From Streptomyces sp. SID12488 (GTDB taxonomy: Bacteria; Actinomycetota; Actinomycetes; Streptomycetales; Streptomycetaceae): a stretch of DNA of 64,000 nt. Below the pieces are notes generated by a model that did no database searches, had not been told where the DNA came from, and worked only from the letters and a program-made list of their open reading frames with translations. Position 1 is the first letter of the stretch. The number at the start of each line of letters is the position of its first letter. The position numbers and the translations under genes are program-made. Of the stretch, positions 1-12,430 are shown one piece after another. The stretch spans positions 186,001 through 250,000 of the forward strand of contig NZ_JAAGLT010000002.1 in NCBI RefSeq assembly GCF_010548275.1. Direction: 5' to 3'.

Positions 1-47
1 GCAGTCGTCGCACTCTCGGTGGGGCAGCCCCGACCGATTGAGGAACC

Positions 48-629
48 TTGATCAGCTTCAGTGTCATGGCGCTCGTCTTCGGCGTCGTCTTCCTGGCCGA
101 ACTCCCGGACAAGACCGCCCTCGCCGGGCTCGTCCTCGGCACCCGCTACCGCGCCTCGTACGTCTTCGCGGGCGTCGCCGCGGCCTTCGCCGTCCATGTC
201 GCGCTGGCCGTCGCGGCGGGCAGCGTTCTCACGCTGCTGCCGCAGCAGCTTCTCCACGCGCTGACCGGTGTGCTCTTCCTGGGCGGGGCCGCCGTGCTGC
301 TGCTGAAGAAGGGCGAGGACGAGGGGGAGGTGCGGCGGCCCGAGGACCAGTCCTTCTGGAAGGTCTCCGGGGCGGGTTTCATGCTCATCCTCGTCGCCGA
401 GTTCGGCGATCTCACGCAGATCATGACGGCCAACCTCGCCGCCCGCTACGACGATCCGCTCTCGGTCGGCCTCGGTGCGGTGCTCGCGTTGTGGGCGGTC
501 GCGGGGCTCGGGATCGTGGGGGGCCGGGCGCTGATGAAGCGGGTGCCGCTGGAGCTGATCACCAAGGTCGCGGCGATGCTGATGCTGGGGCTCGGGGTGT
601 GGAGTCTCTGGGAGGCGGTGACCGGGTAG
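48..629 (+). CDS. TMEM165/GDT1 family (UPF0016) membrane transporter
   Basis: A 193-residue polytopic membrane protein with the two-copy signature of the GDT1 family, which moves Mn2+ or Ca2+ (possibly in exchange for H+) across membranes. The first copy reads ELPDKT (Glu18, Asp21) and the second EFGDLT (Glu118, Asp121), each in a hydrophobic segment; the Pro in place of Gly in the first copy is a small departure. Six membrane segments are likely, with a charged loop around residues 87-103. The chosen TTG start follows AGGAA closely; an ATG at 66 is an alternative that leaves both motifs intact. The gene stands alone. The family is clear, the ion is inferred. Confidence 0.85.
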   Translation: MISFSVMALVFGVVFLAELPDKTALAGLVLGTRYRASYVFAGVAAAFAVHVALAVAAGSVLTLLPQQLLHALTGVLFLGGAAVLLLKKGEDEGEVRRPEDQSFWKVSGAGFMLILVAEFGDLTQIMTANLAARYDDPLSVGLGAVLALWAVAGLGIVGGRALMKRVPLELITKVAAMLMLGLGVWSLWEAVTG

Positions 630-805
630 GTGGTGGTGTGGGTGGGGCCGCCTGGGAAGTGGCCGGTCGGTGAACGATTGGCCAAGGCGGTGGCGGGAGG
701 CGCGGTTTCTTTTGTACCGTGTAGGAACAAAGTGGCTCCCGCCCGTTTTCCCTGACCGGCGGGCGGGGCCGCCTTGGTCCCGTACCTGTTCCTTGGAGCC
801 TGCCG

Positions 806-1477
806 ATGACGGCCACCACCGTGCTCACCGCCCGCGCCCTTCTTCTCGACATGGACGGCACCCTCGTCAACTCGGATGCCGTCGTCGAGCGCGTCTGGCG
901 GCGGTGGGCGGACCGGCACGGGCTGGACGGCGACGAGGTCATGAAGGTGGTGCATGGACGGCAGGGGTACGCCTCCATGGCGGTGCTGCTGCCTGGCCGG
1001 CCTGTGGAGCAGAACTACGCCGACAACGCGCGGTTGCTCGCCGAGGAGACGGCCGACCTGGACGGTGTCGTCGCGATACCGGGTGCCGTCGGGTTCCTGG
1101 CGTCCCTGCACGGGCTTCCGCACGCGCTGGTGACCTCCGCCGACGTCGCGCTGTCGACCGCGCGGATGGGTGCGGCGGGGCTGGGGCTGCCCGACGTTCG
1201 CGTCACCGCGGAGTCCGTCGGCGCGAGCAAGCCGGATCCCGAGGGGTTTCTGAAGGGTGCGGCCGAGTTGGGGGTCGACCCCGCCGACTGTGTCGTCTTC
1301 GAGGACTCCGGGGCCGGGATCTCGGCGGGGCGTGCGGCGGGGATGCGTGTGGTGGGGGTTGGGCCGCGGGCCCACTGGCACCGGCCGGATGTGTTGGTAC
1401 CTGATCTGGTGGGGGTGCGGGTCACTTCCGTGGGGGGCGGGGAGCTGCGGGTGGGTTTCGGCCCGGGCGGGGTTTGA
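806..1477 (+). CDS. HAD-superfamily phosphatase (beta-phosphoglucomutase-like)
   Basis: A 223-residue cytoplasmic hydrolase of the haloacid dehalogenase superfamily. The nucleophile motif DMDGTL has Asp15 and Asp17; the Thr/Ser motif is LVTSAD; Lys142 lies in SKPDPEGF; the Mg2+-binding acidic motif is FEDSGAG near residue 166. The helical cap between motifs I and II is of the small type found in sugar-phosphate phosphatases such as phosphoglycolate, 2-deoxyglucose-6-phosphate or glycerol phosphatases. The ATG follows GGAG at a suitable distance. The gene appears monocistronic and is followed by an intergenic repeat. The substrate cannot be read from the sequence. Confidence 0.87.
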   Translation: MTATTVLTARALLLDMDGTLVNSDAVVERVWRRWADRHGLDGDEVMKVVHGRQGYASMAVLLPGRPVEQNYADNARLLAEETADLDGVVAIPGAVGFLASLHGLPHALVTSADVALSTARMGAAGLGLPDVRVTAESVGASKPDPEGFLKGAAELGVDPADCVVFEDSGAGISAGRAAGMRVVGVGPRAHWHRPDVLVPDLVGVRVTSVGGGELRVGFGPGGV

Positions 1478-1489
1478 GCTCGGGCCTTG

Positions 1490-1737
1490 TTTCCCACCCA
1501 CCCACCCACCCACCCGTCTCGGCGTGATTGCCAGGCGGCGTTGAACTGCTTGGTGCCGGGCGGTAGTTAAGGCACTCGCCCGCTCCCTTGCCCGTGCTGC
1601 TTCTGCGGTCCGGTCAGCACCGCTTCAGCGCCGGCCCGCATTTCCAGCCCGTCTGGGGGTCCCCCCTCTGGGGGAGTTTGAGGACGAGGCCCGTTCAGGG
1701 CCGACAGCGGGGTCTGGGGGCGCAGCCCTCAGTGACG
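1490..1737. repeat. Dispersed Streptomyces-type intergenic repeat, copy 1
   Basis: This gene-free stretch shares a collinear series of words with 37689-37897: TTTCCCACCCACC at the left edge, then CCCGTCTCGGC, a TGATT-containing segment, GTTGAACT, and at the right end TTTGAGGACGAGGCCC, TTCAGGGCCGA, AGCGGGGTCTGGGGGCGCAG. The middle parts differ in sequence and length. The right end can fold as a hairpin (CTGGGGGC/GCCCTCAG with one mismatch) that may act as a terminator. The left edge here has extra CCCA units compared with copy 2. Confidence 0.75.
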
Positions 1738-1783
1738 TTCACGCCGACACCGGTGCCGGATGCCCCGCCGAGCCTGCGCAGCC

Positions 1784-5606
<3,823 letters not shown>

Positions 5607-5781
5607 GACCCGCATTCTCGGGAGCGGCCCCGGTGGGTGCGCAACCGGATATGCGTGACCTGCGAGTCCCGCCCCGGGCTGTTTGGGGAGCGACTTCGGG
5701 GCAACTCGGGACTGTGACCGCCCTGTTCGGACCGTCGGTCGGGTCGGTCGACAAGTCGGTCGAGAAATCCGGAAGGCGTTC

Positions 5782-6381
5782 ATGTCCACAGGAGTGCTCA
5801 TCGTTCTGATCCTGCTCATTGTCGCGGCCGTCGTCATAGGCGCGGTCGCCCTGAACCGGCGGGCCGCCGGCGCGCACGGCCCACGCAACCTGAAACGGCA
5901 CTTCGGACCCGAGTACGACCGGGTCCTCTCCCGTCACGGCGGCGACACCAAGGCAGCCGACAACGAACTCGCCGAGCGCCTCGAACGCCACGGTGACCTG
6001 CGGGAACAGCCGCTGGAGCCCGCCGAGCGCGAACGGTTCACGGCCCGCTGGGCGGCCGCCCAGGAACAGTTCGTCGAGTCGCCGCACCAGGCGGTCGCCG
6101 ATGCCGACCTGCTCCTCAGTGAGCTGGCCGGTGCCCGTGGCTTCCCCGTCGGCGGCGAGTACGAGGAGCAGTTCGCCGCGCTCTCGGTGCATCACGCCGA
6201 ACTTGTGCACGGCTACCGGCGCGTGCACAGCGCGGCCCACGAGGAGCGGGCCGATACGGAGGACATGCGCACGGCGATGATCGAGGCCCGCGCCTTCTTC
6301 GACGACCTGGTCGACGAAGGGGAGCGGCCTCGGCCGAAGTCGAAGTCGCGACTCAACAAGCTTCAGCTGAAGGGAAGTTGA
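5782..6381 (+). CDS. Membrane-anchored protein of unknown function (paired with the next gene)
   Basis: A 199-residue protein that starts at an ATG preceded by GGAAGG. Residues 4-24 form one membrane segment (VLIVLILLIVAAVVIGAVAL), followed by a charged, mostly helical cytoplasmic domain. The stretch FTARWAAAQEQFVESP and the following DADLLLSEL resemble the C-terminal domain of the next gene (FVDGP...VEEADRVLEEI), so the two share a helical module. The next gene starts five bases after this stop, which points to one operon and joint function. No enzyme motif is visible and I do not recognise a named family. Confidence 0.78.
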   Translation: MSTGVLIVLILLIVAAVVIGAVALNRRAAGAHGPRNLKRHFGPEYDRVLSRHGGDTKAADNELAERLERHGDLREQPLEPAERERFTARWAAAQEQFVESPHQAVADADLLLSELAGARGFPVGGEYEEQFAALSVHHAELVHGYRRVHSAAHEERADTEDMRTAMIEARAFFDDLVDEGERPRPKSKSRLNKLQLKGS

Positions 6382-6386
6382 CGGAC

Positions 6387-7289
6387 ATGACGGACAACAG
6401 CAACCGGGACACGACGAAGCCGGAGACCACGAGGCTGGATCCGGAGAAGTTGGCCGCGGAGAGGTCGGCCGCCGAGCGGGCGACAGATGGGAAGGCGACC
6501 ACCGACCGGTCCGGCGCCGACAGGGCGGGCACCGAGCGGGCCGTCGGCGAGAGGTCGGGCGCCGAGAGGCAGGTCGGCGAACGGTCGGCCACCGAGAGGC
6601 CGGGCACCACGAGTGCGGCCGACGGAAGCCTGTCCGGCGAGAAGGCCGTCGGCGAGCGGCCGGGCGGCGAGCGGCTGACCGGTGAAGGCATGCCCGGCGA
6701 CAGGTCGGCTGCCGGGAAGTCGGGCACCACGAGTGCGACCGGTGAACGGCTGACCGGCGAGCGGTCGGCCGCCGAGAAGTCGAACGGCGGCAGGCTGACC
6801 GGTGAGAGGGCGAGCCGCGAGGGGCTGGCCGGCGATCGGTCGGCCACCGAGAGGTCGGGCGCCGAACGGTCCGATGTCAGGAAGTCGGCCGGTGAACGGG
6901 CGGCCGTCGAGAGGTCGGACGGCAGGAATCCGGTCGATGGTGCCGCCGTTCGGCCGCCCGGCTCCGCGCCCGTTCCCACCCGTTCCCACGAGGGGCAGTC
7001 GTCCCACGGGGTCGCGCTGCTCGCGCAGGACGAGCGGGACAAGCTCACGCTGCGGCTCCAGCACGCCGTCACCGGCTTCGTGGACGGCCCCCAGGAGTCC
7101 GTCGAGGAGGCCGACCGCGTACTGGAGGAGATCACCGAGCGCTTCACGGAGGCGGTGGCACGCAGCCGCCGTACCGTGCGCGCGACCCTGCAGTCCACCG
7201 GCGCCAACGACACCGGCGGCGAAACCGAGCGGCTCCGTCTCGCCATGCGGGACTACCGCGAACTGGCGGACCGGCTGCTGCGCAGCTGA
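6387..7289 (+). CDS. Low-complexity Glu/Arg/Ser/Gly repeat protein with helical C-terminal domain
   Basis: A 300-residue cytoplasmic protein. Residues from about 15 to 185 are degenerate short repeats built on the words GERS, AERS, TERP and GTTSA, with many alternating acidic and basic residues and almost no hydrophobics, so the region is probably disordered. The C-terminal 90 residues (starting near GVALLAQDERDKL) are ordered and resemble the C-terminal half of the preceding protein. The ATG at 6387 follows AAGGGAAG with 10-base spacing; a TTG at 6378 overlapping the previous stop is possible but sits too near that site. The length of the repeat tract probably varies between strains. Confidence 0.75.
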   Translation: MTDNSNRDTTKPETTRLDPEKLAAERSAAERATDGKATTDRSGADRAGTERAVGERSGAERQVGERSATERPGTTSAADGSLSGEKAVGERPGGERLTGEGMPGDRSAAGKSGTTSATGERLTGERSAAEKSNGGRLTGERASREGLAGDRSATERSGAERSDVRKSAGERAAVERSDGRNPVDGAAVRPPGSAPVPTRSHEGQSSHGVALLAQDERDKLTLRLQHAVTGFVDGPQESVEEADRVLEEITERFTEAVARSRRTVRATLQSTGANDTGGETERLRLAMRDYRELADRLLRS

Positions 7290-7345
7290 GGCCCCGCGAC
7301 ACCGCTGAGGCCCCGGCACACGGCTGAGGGCTGCGCACCGCCCGG

Positions 7346-7759
7346 CTACTCCGCCTGATCCGCCCGCGCCTCCCGCCACTCCCGTACGACGTCGTCGACG
7401 TCGTACGGCTTGAGACCCAGCGGGGGGCCGGGCGGCGGCCTGAACATCATGTCGCGGATCTTGACGTTGATCTCCGTCACGATCCGGCGGACCGCCCCCT
7501 CGGAGGGGGCCTTGCGCGCCGCCGCCAGCGCGTCCTCCGCCTCCTTGCGCAGGGCCAGCGTCGGCGGCAGGAACGACAGCCCCTCGCGGGCCATCTTCTG
7601 CTTGATCCACCACAGTTCGTCGTACGACGTGTCAGGACCGTCGGACAGCGGCTTGCCCGCACCGGGAAGCCCGGCGAACTCCCCGCGCGCCTCCGCCTCG
7701 CGGATCTGCCGGTCGATCCAGGACTCGAAACTCACACCGGGCGGCTTGCGTTCGGTCAT
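7346..7759 (-). CDS. DUF1992 family protein (DnaJ-C28-type conserved domain)
   Basis: A 137-residue cytoplasmic protein with the DUF1992 signature in the first half: SWIDRQIREAEARGEFAGLP then GAGKPL, followed by DELWWIKQKMAREGLSFLPP. This domain is also found in the eukaryotic DNAJC28 proteins, but there is no J domain here. The rest is helical (ALRKEAEDALAAARKA). The start at MTERK fits the family; no strong ribosome binding site is seen, and the coding strand is opposite to that of its neighbours. The function of the family is not known to me. Confidence 0.83.
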   Translation of the reverse strand: MTERKPPGVSFESWIDRQIREAEARGEFAGLPGAGKPLSDGPDTSYDELWWIKQKMAREGLSFLPPTLALRKEAEDALAAARKAPSEGAVRRIVTEINVKIRDMMFRPPPGPPLGLKPYDVDDVVREWREARADQAE

Positions 7760-7915
7760 GTGTCCATTGTGCCGGACCTTGCCCACCCCGACGATCGGGC
7801 GATTTATCATGCGGCGTCGTACGGCAACATGGCTGCCGTACAGGGACTGTTCAGCAACGGCTGTTCCGCGAGGACCGGTCGGGTCACCCTCGGTGACCGT
7901 TCAGAAGGAGCGCAC

Positions 7916-8308
7916 GTGCTCGAACTCACCATGGCCACCGTCTCCGGGACGGACGCCGGCGCCACGGCCGGCATGCTCATGGCCGAGGCGCCCAGCGAAC
8001 CGGGGGCCATGATGCGGGTGGGCCGGGACAAGGCAGTGTGCCGTCTCGTGACCCCCGACGACTGGCTGTTCGTCTCACGGGTCCACCTGGAGTTCCTCTG
8101 CGGCCCCGACGGCACCTGGCATCTCTCCTGGCTGCAGGGCTCCCAGCCCGACCCGTCCTCCGAAGTCCGGCTGGTGGTGGGCGAGTACGCCCAGACCGTG
8201 CCGTACGGAGGAAGCGTGGCGCTGCCCCGGGGCGGCTCCGGCGAGATCATCGTCCAGGACCGCACCGGGCCGCGCAGCGTCAACGTGGGCTTCTATCACG
8301 AGGGTTGA
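7916..8308 (+). CDS. Small FHA-like phosphopeptide-binding protein
   Basis: A 130-residue protein consisting of little more than one FHA-like beta-sandwich. The diagnostic pattern is present: MRVGRD at about residues 36-41 (the G-R turn) and SRVHLEF some 20 residues later (the S-x-x-H motif that contacts phosphothreonine). It probably binds a phosphothreonine on a partner made by a Ser/Thr kinase, of which this window encodes two. The GTG start at 7916 has AAGGAG six bases upstream; the open frame continues upstream to 7760 without such a site. The partner is unknown. Confidence 0.75.
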   Translation: MLELTMATVSGTDAGATAGMLMAEAPSEPGAMMRVGRDKAVCRLVTPDDWLFVSRVHLEFLCGPDGTWHLSWLQGSQPDPSSEVRLVVGEYAQTVPYGGSVALPRGGSGEIIVQDRTGPRSVNVGFYHEG

Positions 8309-8343
8309 GGTCCCCGAGGGTTGAAGCCAGGTGAGGGCCCCGG

Positions 8344-9015
8344 CTACGCCACGACCCTCGCCAGCGCGAAGCCGTCGTACCCCTTGCTGCCCACCGTCTG
8401 CACCGCCGTCCCGCTCAGCCTCGGGTGCTCGGCGATGAGCCGGAGGGCGGCGCGGGTGCCCCGGATGCCCGGGTCGGCGGAGTCCGCTTCGGTCACCGCG
8501 CCGCCGCGCACCACGTTGTCGACGATGATCAGGCTGCCCGTGGTGGTCAGCCGCAGGGCCCACTCCACGTAGTGCGGGTTGTTGGCCTTGTCTGCGTCGA
8601 TGAAGACCAGGTCGAACGGCCCGGGGTTCTCGTCGGCCAGCTTGGGCAGCGTCTCCAGGGCGGGGCCCGTCCGCACCTCGGTGATGCCGTCGAGGCCGGC
8701 CCGGGCGAGGTTGCGGCGGGCGACGTCGGCGTGCTTCGCGTCGTACTCCAGGGTGATCAGCCTGCCGTCGGCCGGGAGCGCGCGGGCCAGCCAGATGGTG
8801 CTGTAGCCGCCGAGCGTGCCGATCTCCAGGATGCGGCGGGCGCCCTGGATCTGGGCGAGGAGCTGGAGCAGCTTGCCCTGATTCGGGGCGACGTTGATGT
8901 GCGGCAGCCCCTCCGCGTCGCTGTCGCGCAGGGCCGCCTCCAGGGCCTCGTCGGCCGGGGCCAGGAGGTCGGTGAAGTAGTCGTCGACGTCTTCCCAGCG
9001 CTGGGACTCGCTCAT
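8344..9015 (-). CDS. Class I SAM-dependent O-methyltransferase (catechol/caffeoyl-CoA OMT type)
   Basis: A 223-residue soluble enzyme of the Methyltransf_3 family. Motif I is ILEIGTLGGYSTIWLARAL, the acidic SAM-ribose residue lies in LITLEYD, and the metal-binding motif is FDLVFIDADKANN with the family Asp residues; LIIVDNVVRGG follows. The N-terminal helices (YFTDLLAPADEALEAAL) are typical for the small bacterial OMTs that methylate catechol-like or phenolic substrates using Mg2+ or Ca2+. The ATG at 9015 follows GGAAGG with 10-base spacing. No biosynthetic cluster surrounds it, so the natural substrate is open. Confidence 0.9.
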   Translation of the reverse strand: MSESQRWEDVDDYFTDLLAPADEALEAALRDSDAEGLPHINVAPNQGKLLQLLAQIQGARRILEIGTLGGYSTIWLARALPADGRLITLEYDAKHADVARRNLARAGLDGITEVRTGPALETLPKLADENPGPFDLVFIDADKANNPHYVEWALRLTTTGSLIIVDNVVRGGAVTEADSADPGIRGTRAALRLIAEHPRLSGTAVQTVGSKGYDGFALARVVA

Positions 9016-9100
9016 GTGAGCCGTACCTTCCGTTCGTGACCGGGGTGTGAGGTGCGAAGTGCGTGCCGAGTCTTTCGTAGCCCCGTGGGCTGTGGCGCGG

Positions 9101-9982
9101 CTATTTGTAGCCCTCACGGGCGACGACGTCGGTGATCCGCGCCGCGTCGATCTCGTAGACCGTCTCACCGGCCCGGGGATCGCGGGCGTGCAGCGTATGG
9201 AACAGCGGGCCGTGCGGCGAGCCCAGGTCGACGAGCGTGGCCGAGGCCCCGCGCACCGCCCGCTCCGTGCCCGCCGGGCCGGTCAGGTCGATCCGGTTGA
9301 ACACTCCCGGCGTCACCCACACCGGCACCGACTCCAGATACCCCATGATCTGGAGGTGGAAGTGGCCGCACAGGATCAGCCGTACGTCGCTGCCCCGGAC
9401 CGCGTCGGCCAGGTCCGCCGGGTTGGCCAGCCCCAGCGCCCGCTGGAGCGCGTTGTCGAGGGTGACCGGCGGATGGTGCAGGACGACAGTCGTGCCGTGC
9501 GGCGTCGGGGTGCGCAACAGCTCGCGCAGCCAGTCGAGTTGGGCGGCGCCGAGGTATCCGTACACCTTGCCCGGGACGAGCGAGTCGAGCGTGACGATCC
9601 GATGCCCGTCCACCGTGCTCGACGCCGCCAACTCGCCCTCGGCGGAAGTGAGCCGGGAGTCGGCGCGGTCCCCGCCCGCCGGGTCCAGATGACCGCTGCC
9701 CAGTGCCTTCGCGAAGGCTCCGCGCTCGTCGTGGTTGCCGGTCGTGCAGAACACCGGGATGCCCCGCTCCCGGGCGAACGTGCCCACGAGGTCCCGTACG
9801 ACCGCGTACTCCTCGGGCGCCCCGCTGTCCGCGAGGTCCCCGCTGGCGACGACGGCCCCGAGGCCCATGAGACCCCGGACGTCGGCGAGCATCCCGCGCA
9901 GTGACCCGGTGGTGTCGACGCCGTGGCGGTTGGGCGCGCCGGCGTGGTTGATGTGGATGTCGGAGAGATGGAGTATCCGCAT
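9101..9982 (-). CDS. Calcineurin-like metallophosphoesterase (CpdA/Icc-like)
   Basis: A 293-residue cytoplasmic hydrolase with the full set of metallophosphoesterase motifs: LHLSDIHIN at residues 4-12 (D-x-H), SGDLADSG (GDxxD-like), TTGNHDE (GNHD), VLHHPP and CGHFHLQ (GHxH). It belongs with class III cyclic nucleotide phosphodiesterase-like proteins. The start MRILHLSD places the first motif at the usual distance from the N terminus; the open frame extends about 130 codons further but the extension is Arg/Pro-rich and not protein-like. Substrate (cAMP, other phosphodiesters) is not certain. Confidence 0.9.
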   Translation of the reverse strand: MRILHLSDIHINHAGAPNRHGVDTTGSLRGMLADVRGLMGLGAVVASGDLADSGAPEEYAVVRDLVGTFARERGIPVFCTTGNHDERGAFAKALGSGHLDPAGGDRADSRLTSAEGELAASSTVDGHRIVTLDSLVPGKVYGYLGAAQLDWLRELLRTPTPHGTTVVLHHPPVTLDNALQRALGLANPADLADAVRGSDVRLILCGHFHLQIMGYLESVPVWVTPGVFNRIDLTGPAGTERAVRGASATLVDLGSPHGPLFHTLHARDPRAGETVYEIDAARITDVVAREGYK

Positions 9983-10311
9983 CCCGGCGACGCTACTCCG
10001 GGCCACGACAGGCCACGGTCGCTTTCGGGCGGACATTGTCCGATCCGGCCGGAAAGCGGCCGGTTCACCGCCGCCGCGCGGTCCGCGCCGCGACCGGGGA
10101 CCGGAACCGTACCTCGGGCCGACTATCGTCGACCGAACGAAAGACCGGACGAATGGCCGGGGTCCCTCAGGTGAAGCGGGGGTTTCCCGCGTCCCACAAC
10201 AGGGGCGGTGCGATCCCTGGGGGATTCGTACAGGATGATACGCATGGGGCAAATGGTGCCCAAGGTGTTCATAGTGCATACGGGGCAGACAGGGCAGGAG
10301 GCCTGCACGGC
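9983..10311. other. Gene-free promoter region between divergent genes
   Basis: This 329-base stretch separates the metallophosphoesterase from the GT87-PAP2 gene. The downstream frame is open across most of it and includes an ATG at 10153 and a GTG at 10171, but neither has a good ribosome binding site. The translation here is Arg/Gly/His-rich and without hydrophobic segments. I see no convincing operator, terminator or RNA gene; it most likely holds the two promoters and leaders. Confidence 0.5.
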
Positions 10312-12372
10312 GTGGCGAACGCAGAGCACGGTGGTGGAGTGGGAGGTGCCTTCGGATCGGGCCCCGCCGGAACGGCGCAGGCACGGCTGAAACTGGCCCG
10401 TGCGGCCCTCTGGCTCGTCGTCGCCGTCCTCGCGGTCAGACAGGTGGCCGTCGTCCTCGGCACCCCGAAGGCGGACCGGCTGACCGATCTGGAGACCTGG
10501 GTCGGCCCCGACGGCGTCCTGCATGTGAAGGGCTCGCTCTACGACTCGACGCAGTTCACCGGCACGCCCGTCGGCGGACTCGTCCTCAAGCCGCTCACCC
10601 GGGCCGCCGAGCAGGCCCTCGGCTGGGGCTGGACCTTCGGCACGCTGCTGCTGGTCGTCGCGCTCGGCGTGGTCGCCGCCCGCGCCCTCCCGACGCCCGT
10701 GAGCCGCCGCACCTCGTTGCTCGCCGCGCCCGTCGCGATCAGCCTGCTGATGTTGTCGCTGCCCGTGCGCAACACCCTCTACCTCGGCCAGACCAGCATC
10801 ATCCCCGTCCTGCTGGTCCTGCTCGGCTGCTTCGTCGCACGCGAGGAACGGGCCGCCGGCGCCCTCATCGGCCTCGCCGCGGCCCTCCAGCCGACCGTGC
10901 TGCTGTTCGCCCCGCTGCTCTGGTTCACCGGCCGGCGTCGGGCCGCCGTCTCCGCCGGGATCGCCTTCGCCGCGTGCACCGCGCTCGCGTGGGTCGCGAT
11001 GGCCGACGACTCGTACACCTACTGGGTCCACCACATGGGCGGGGTCGGGCTCGGTGGCGCCGCCGACGACCTCGCCAACCAGTCCCTGCACGGCGCCCTG
11101 CTCCGGCTGGGCTTCGAGGGGCCCGTCGAGATCACGCTGTTCCTGGTGCTCGGCGCGGGCGTCGCCGCCCTCGGCCTGCGCCGGGCGGTGCGCTACGCCC
11201 GGGACGGCCAGTTGCTGCTGGCGGTCGCGATCACCGGCTGCGCCGCCATCGCCGTGTCTCCCACGACCTGGCAGCACCAGTTGCTGTGGGTGCTGCTCGC
11301 GGTCGTCGGCCGGGTCGGCAGGCGCGCCTCCGACCGCTACATGTGGCCCGTCGCCGTCGTCATCGTGATGACACTGCCCGCCAAGATGGTCATCCCGAAC
11401 ATGGGCGCCCTCTACCCGGTCCGCGACAACATCGTGCTGCTGGCCGCGATCGCCGCCGCCACCGTCGTGCCCTTCCTGTCCCGGACCTCGGAGCACTACC
11501 GCTCACCGATCCCCACGGACTTCGCACCGCCGGTCCCCGCCCGCTTCGGACGCGTCCCTCTCCTCCCCTTCCTGCGCCGGGTGCTCACCCGCCCGAACCT
11601 GCTCCTCGAACTGCTGCTGATCCGGGTCACGTACGCCGCGTACCAGAAGGTCCGGCTGGCCGCGACGGGCGGGACGACCACGGGCGGCCGGTCCACCGCC
11701 GAGGCGCACGGCCACCAGATCCACGACATCGAGAAGTTCCTGCACATCGACATCGAGCACTGGGTCAACCACACGGTCGTGAAGATCGGCTGGATGCGGG
11801 ACTTCTTCGACTTCTACTACACGTCGTTCCACTTCTTCGTGCCCCTGACCGTCCTCGGCGTCCTCTACTGGCGCCGCCCGGTCGACTACCGCTGGGCCCG
11901 CGCCTCCCTCGGCTTCGCCACCCTGCTCGCCCTCGTCGGCTTCTGGCTCTACCCGCTGGCCCCGCCCCGCCTGATGCCGGGCCTCGGCATCATCGACACC
12001 GTGCACGGCGTCCAGGACTTCTCCAAGCCGGACTACGGCACGCTCACGGCCCTGACCAACCAGTACGCGGCGATGCCCTCGCTGCACTTCGGGTGGTCGC
12101 TGTGGTGCGGGCTCGTCATCGCGATCGTCGCCCCGAAGTGGTGGATGAAGGCGCTGGGGATGCTGCATCCGTTCTTCACCGTCTCCGCGATCGTCGCGAC
12201 CGGCAACCACTGGGTGCTGGACGCGGTGGGCGGGGCGGCGGTGGTCCTCGCCGGGTTCGGACTGTCGTACGTGTTCATGGGGCCGCGTGCCCGTACGGTC
12301 GTGGCGGCAGCGGCGGACGATGACGACGACGGTCGGCCGCGGCCGGCCTGGGCGGCGAAAACCCGCGCCTGA
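10312..12372 (+). CDS. Fused GT87-like mannosyltransferase / PAP2-family membrane protein
   Basis: A 686-residue polytopic membrane protein. About the first 385 residues match the GT87/DUF2029 type of polyprenyl-phosphomannose-dependent mannosyltransferase: many membrane helices and extracytoplasmic loops such as LETWVGPDGVLHVKGSLYDS with the early acidic residues. Residues from about 415 to 665 form an integral PAP2-type domain of the inositol-phosphotransferase kind, with AMPSLHFGW near 588 and NHWVLDAVGG near 633 as the two catalytic His-containing motifs. The protein therefore may couple lipid-linked sugar transfer with a lipid phosphate reaction in cell-envelope glycolipid synthesis. The GTG start follows AGGAGG with 10-base spacing. 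Confidence 0.87.
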   Translation: MANAEHGGGVGGAFGSGPAGTAQARLKLARAALWLVVAVLAVRQVAVVLGTPKADRLTDLETWVGPDGVLHVKGSLYDSTQFTGTPVGGLVLKPLTRAAEQALGWGWTFGTLLLVVALGVVAARALPTPVSRRTSLLAAPVAISLLMLSLPVRNTLYLGQTSIIPVLLVLLGCFVAREERAAGALIGLAAALQPTVLLFAPLLWFTGRRRAAVSAGIAFAACTALAWVAMADDSYTYWVHHMGGVGLGGAADDLANQSLHGALLRLGFEGPVEITLFLVLGAGVAALGLRRAVRYARDGQLLLAVAITGCAAIAVSPTTWQHQLLWVLLAVVGRVGRRASDRYMWPVAVVIVMTLPAKMVIPNMGALYPVRDNIVLLAAIAAATVVPFLSRTSEHYRSPIPTDFAPPVPARFGRVPLLPFLRRVLTRPNLLLELLLIRVTYAAYQKVRLAATGGTTTGGRSTAEAHGHQIHDIEKFLHIDIEHWVNHTVVKIGWMRDFFDFYYTSFHFFVPLTVLGVLYWRRPVDYRWARASLGFATLLALVGFWLYPLAPPRLMPGLGIIDTVHGVQDFSKPDYGTLTALTNQYAAMPSLHFGWSLWCGLVIAIVAPKWWMKALGMLHPFFTVSAIVATGNHWVLDAVGGAAVVLAGFGLSYVFMGPRARTVVAAAADDDDDGRPRPAWAAKTRA

Positions 12373-12430
12373 CCAACTGCCTCGCTCGGCATGGTCACCG
12401 GGAGCGCGGCCGGGCCAGCCGTTCCTGCGG

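Noticed and set aside
12033..12430. C-terminal continuation of the TnpB-related frame
   Set aside because: Past 12430 the translation no longer resembles the TnpB family and lies antisense to the PAP2 gene, so the open frame is accidental.
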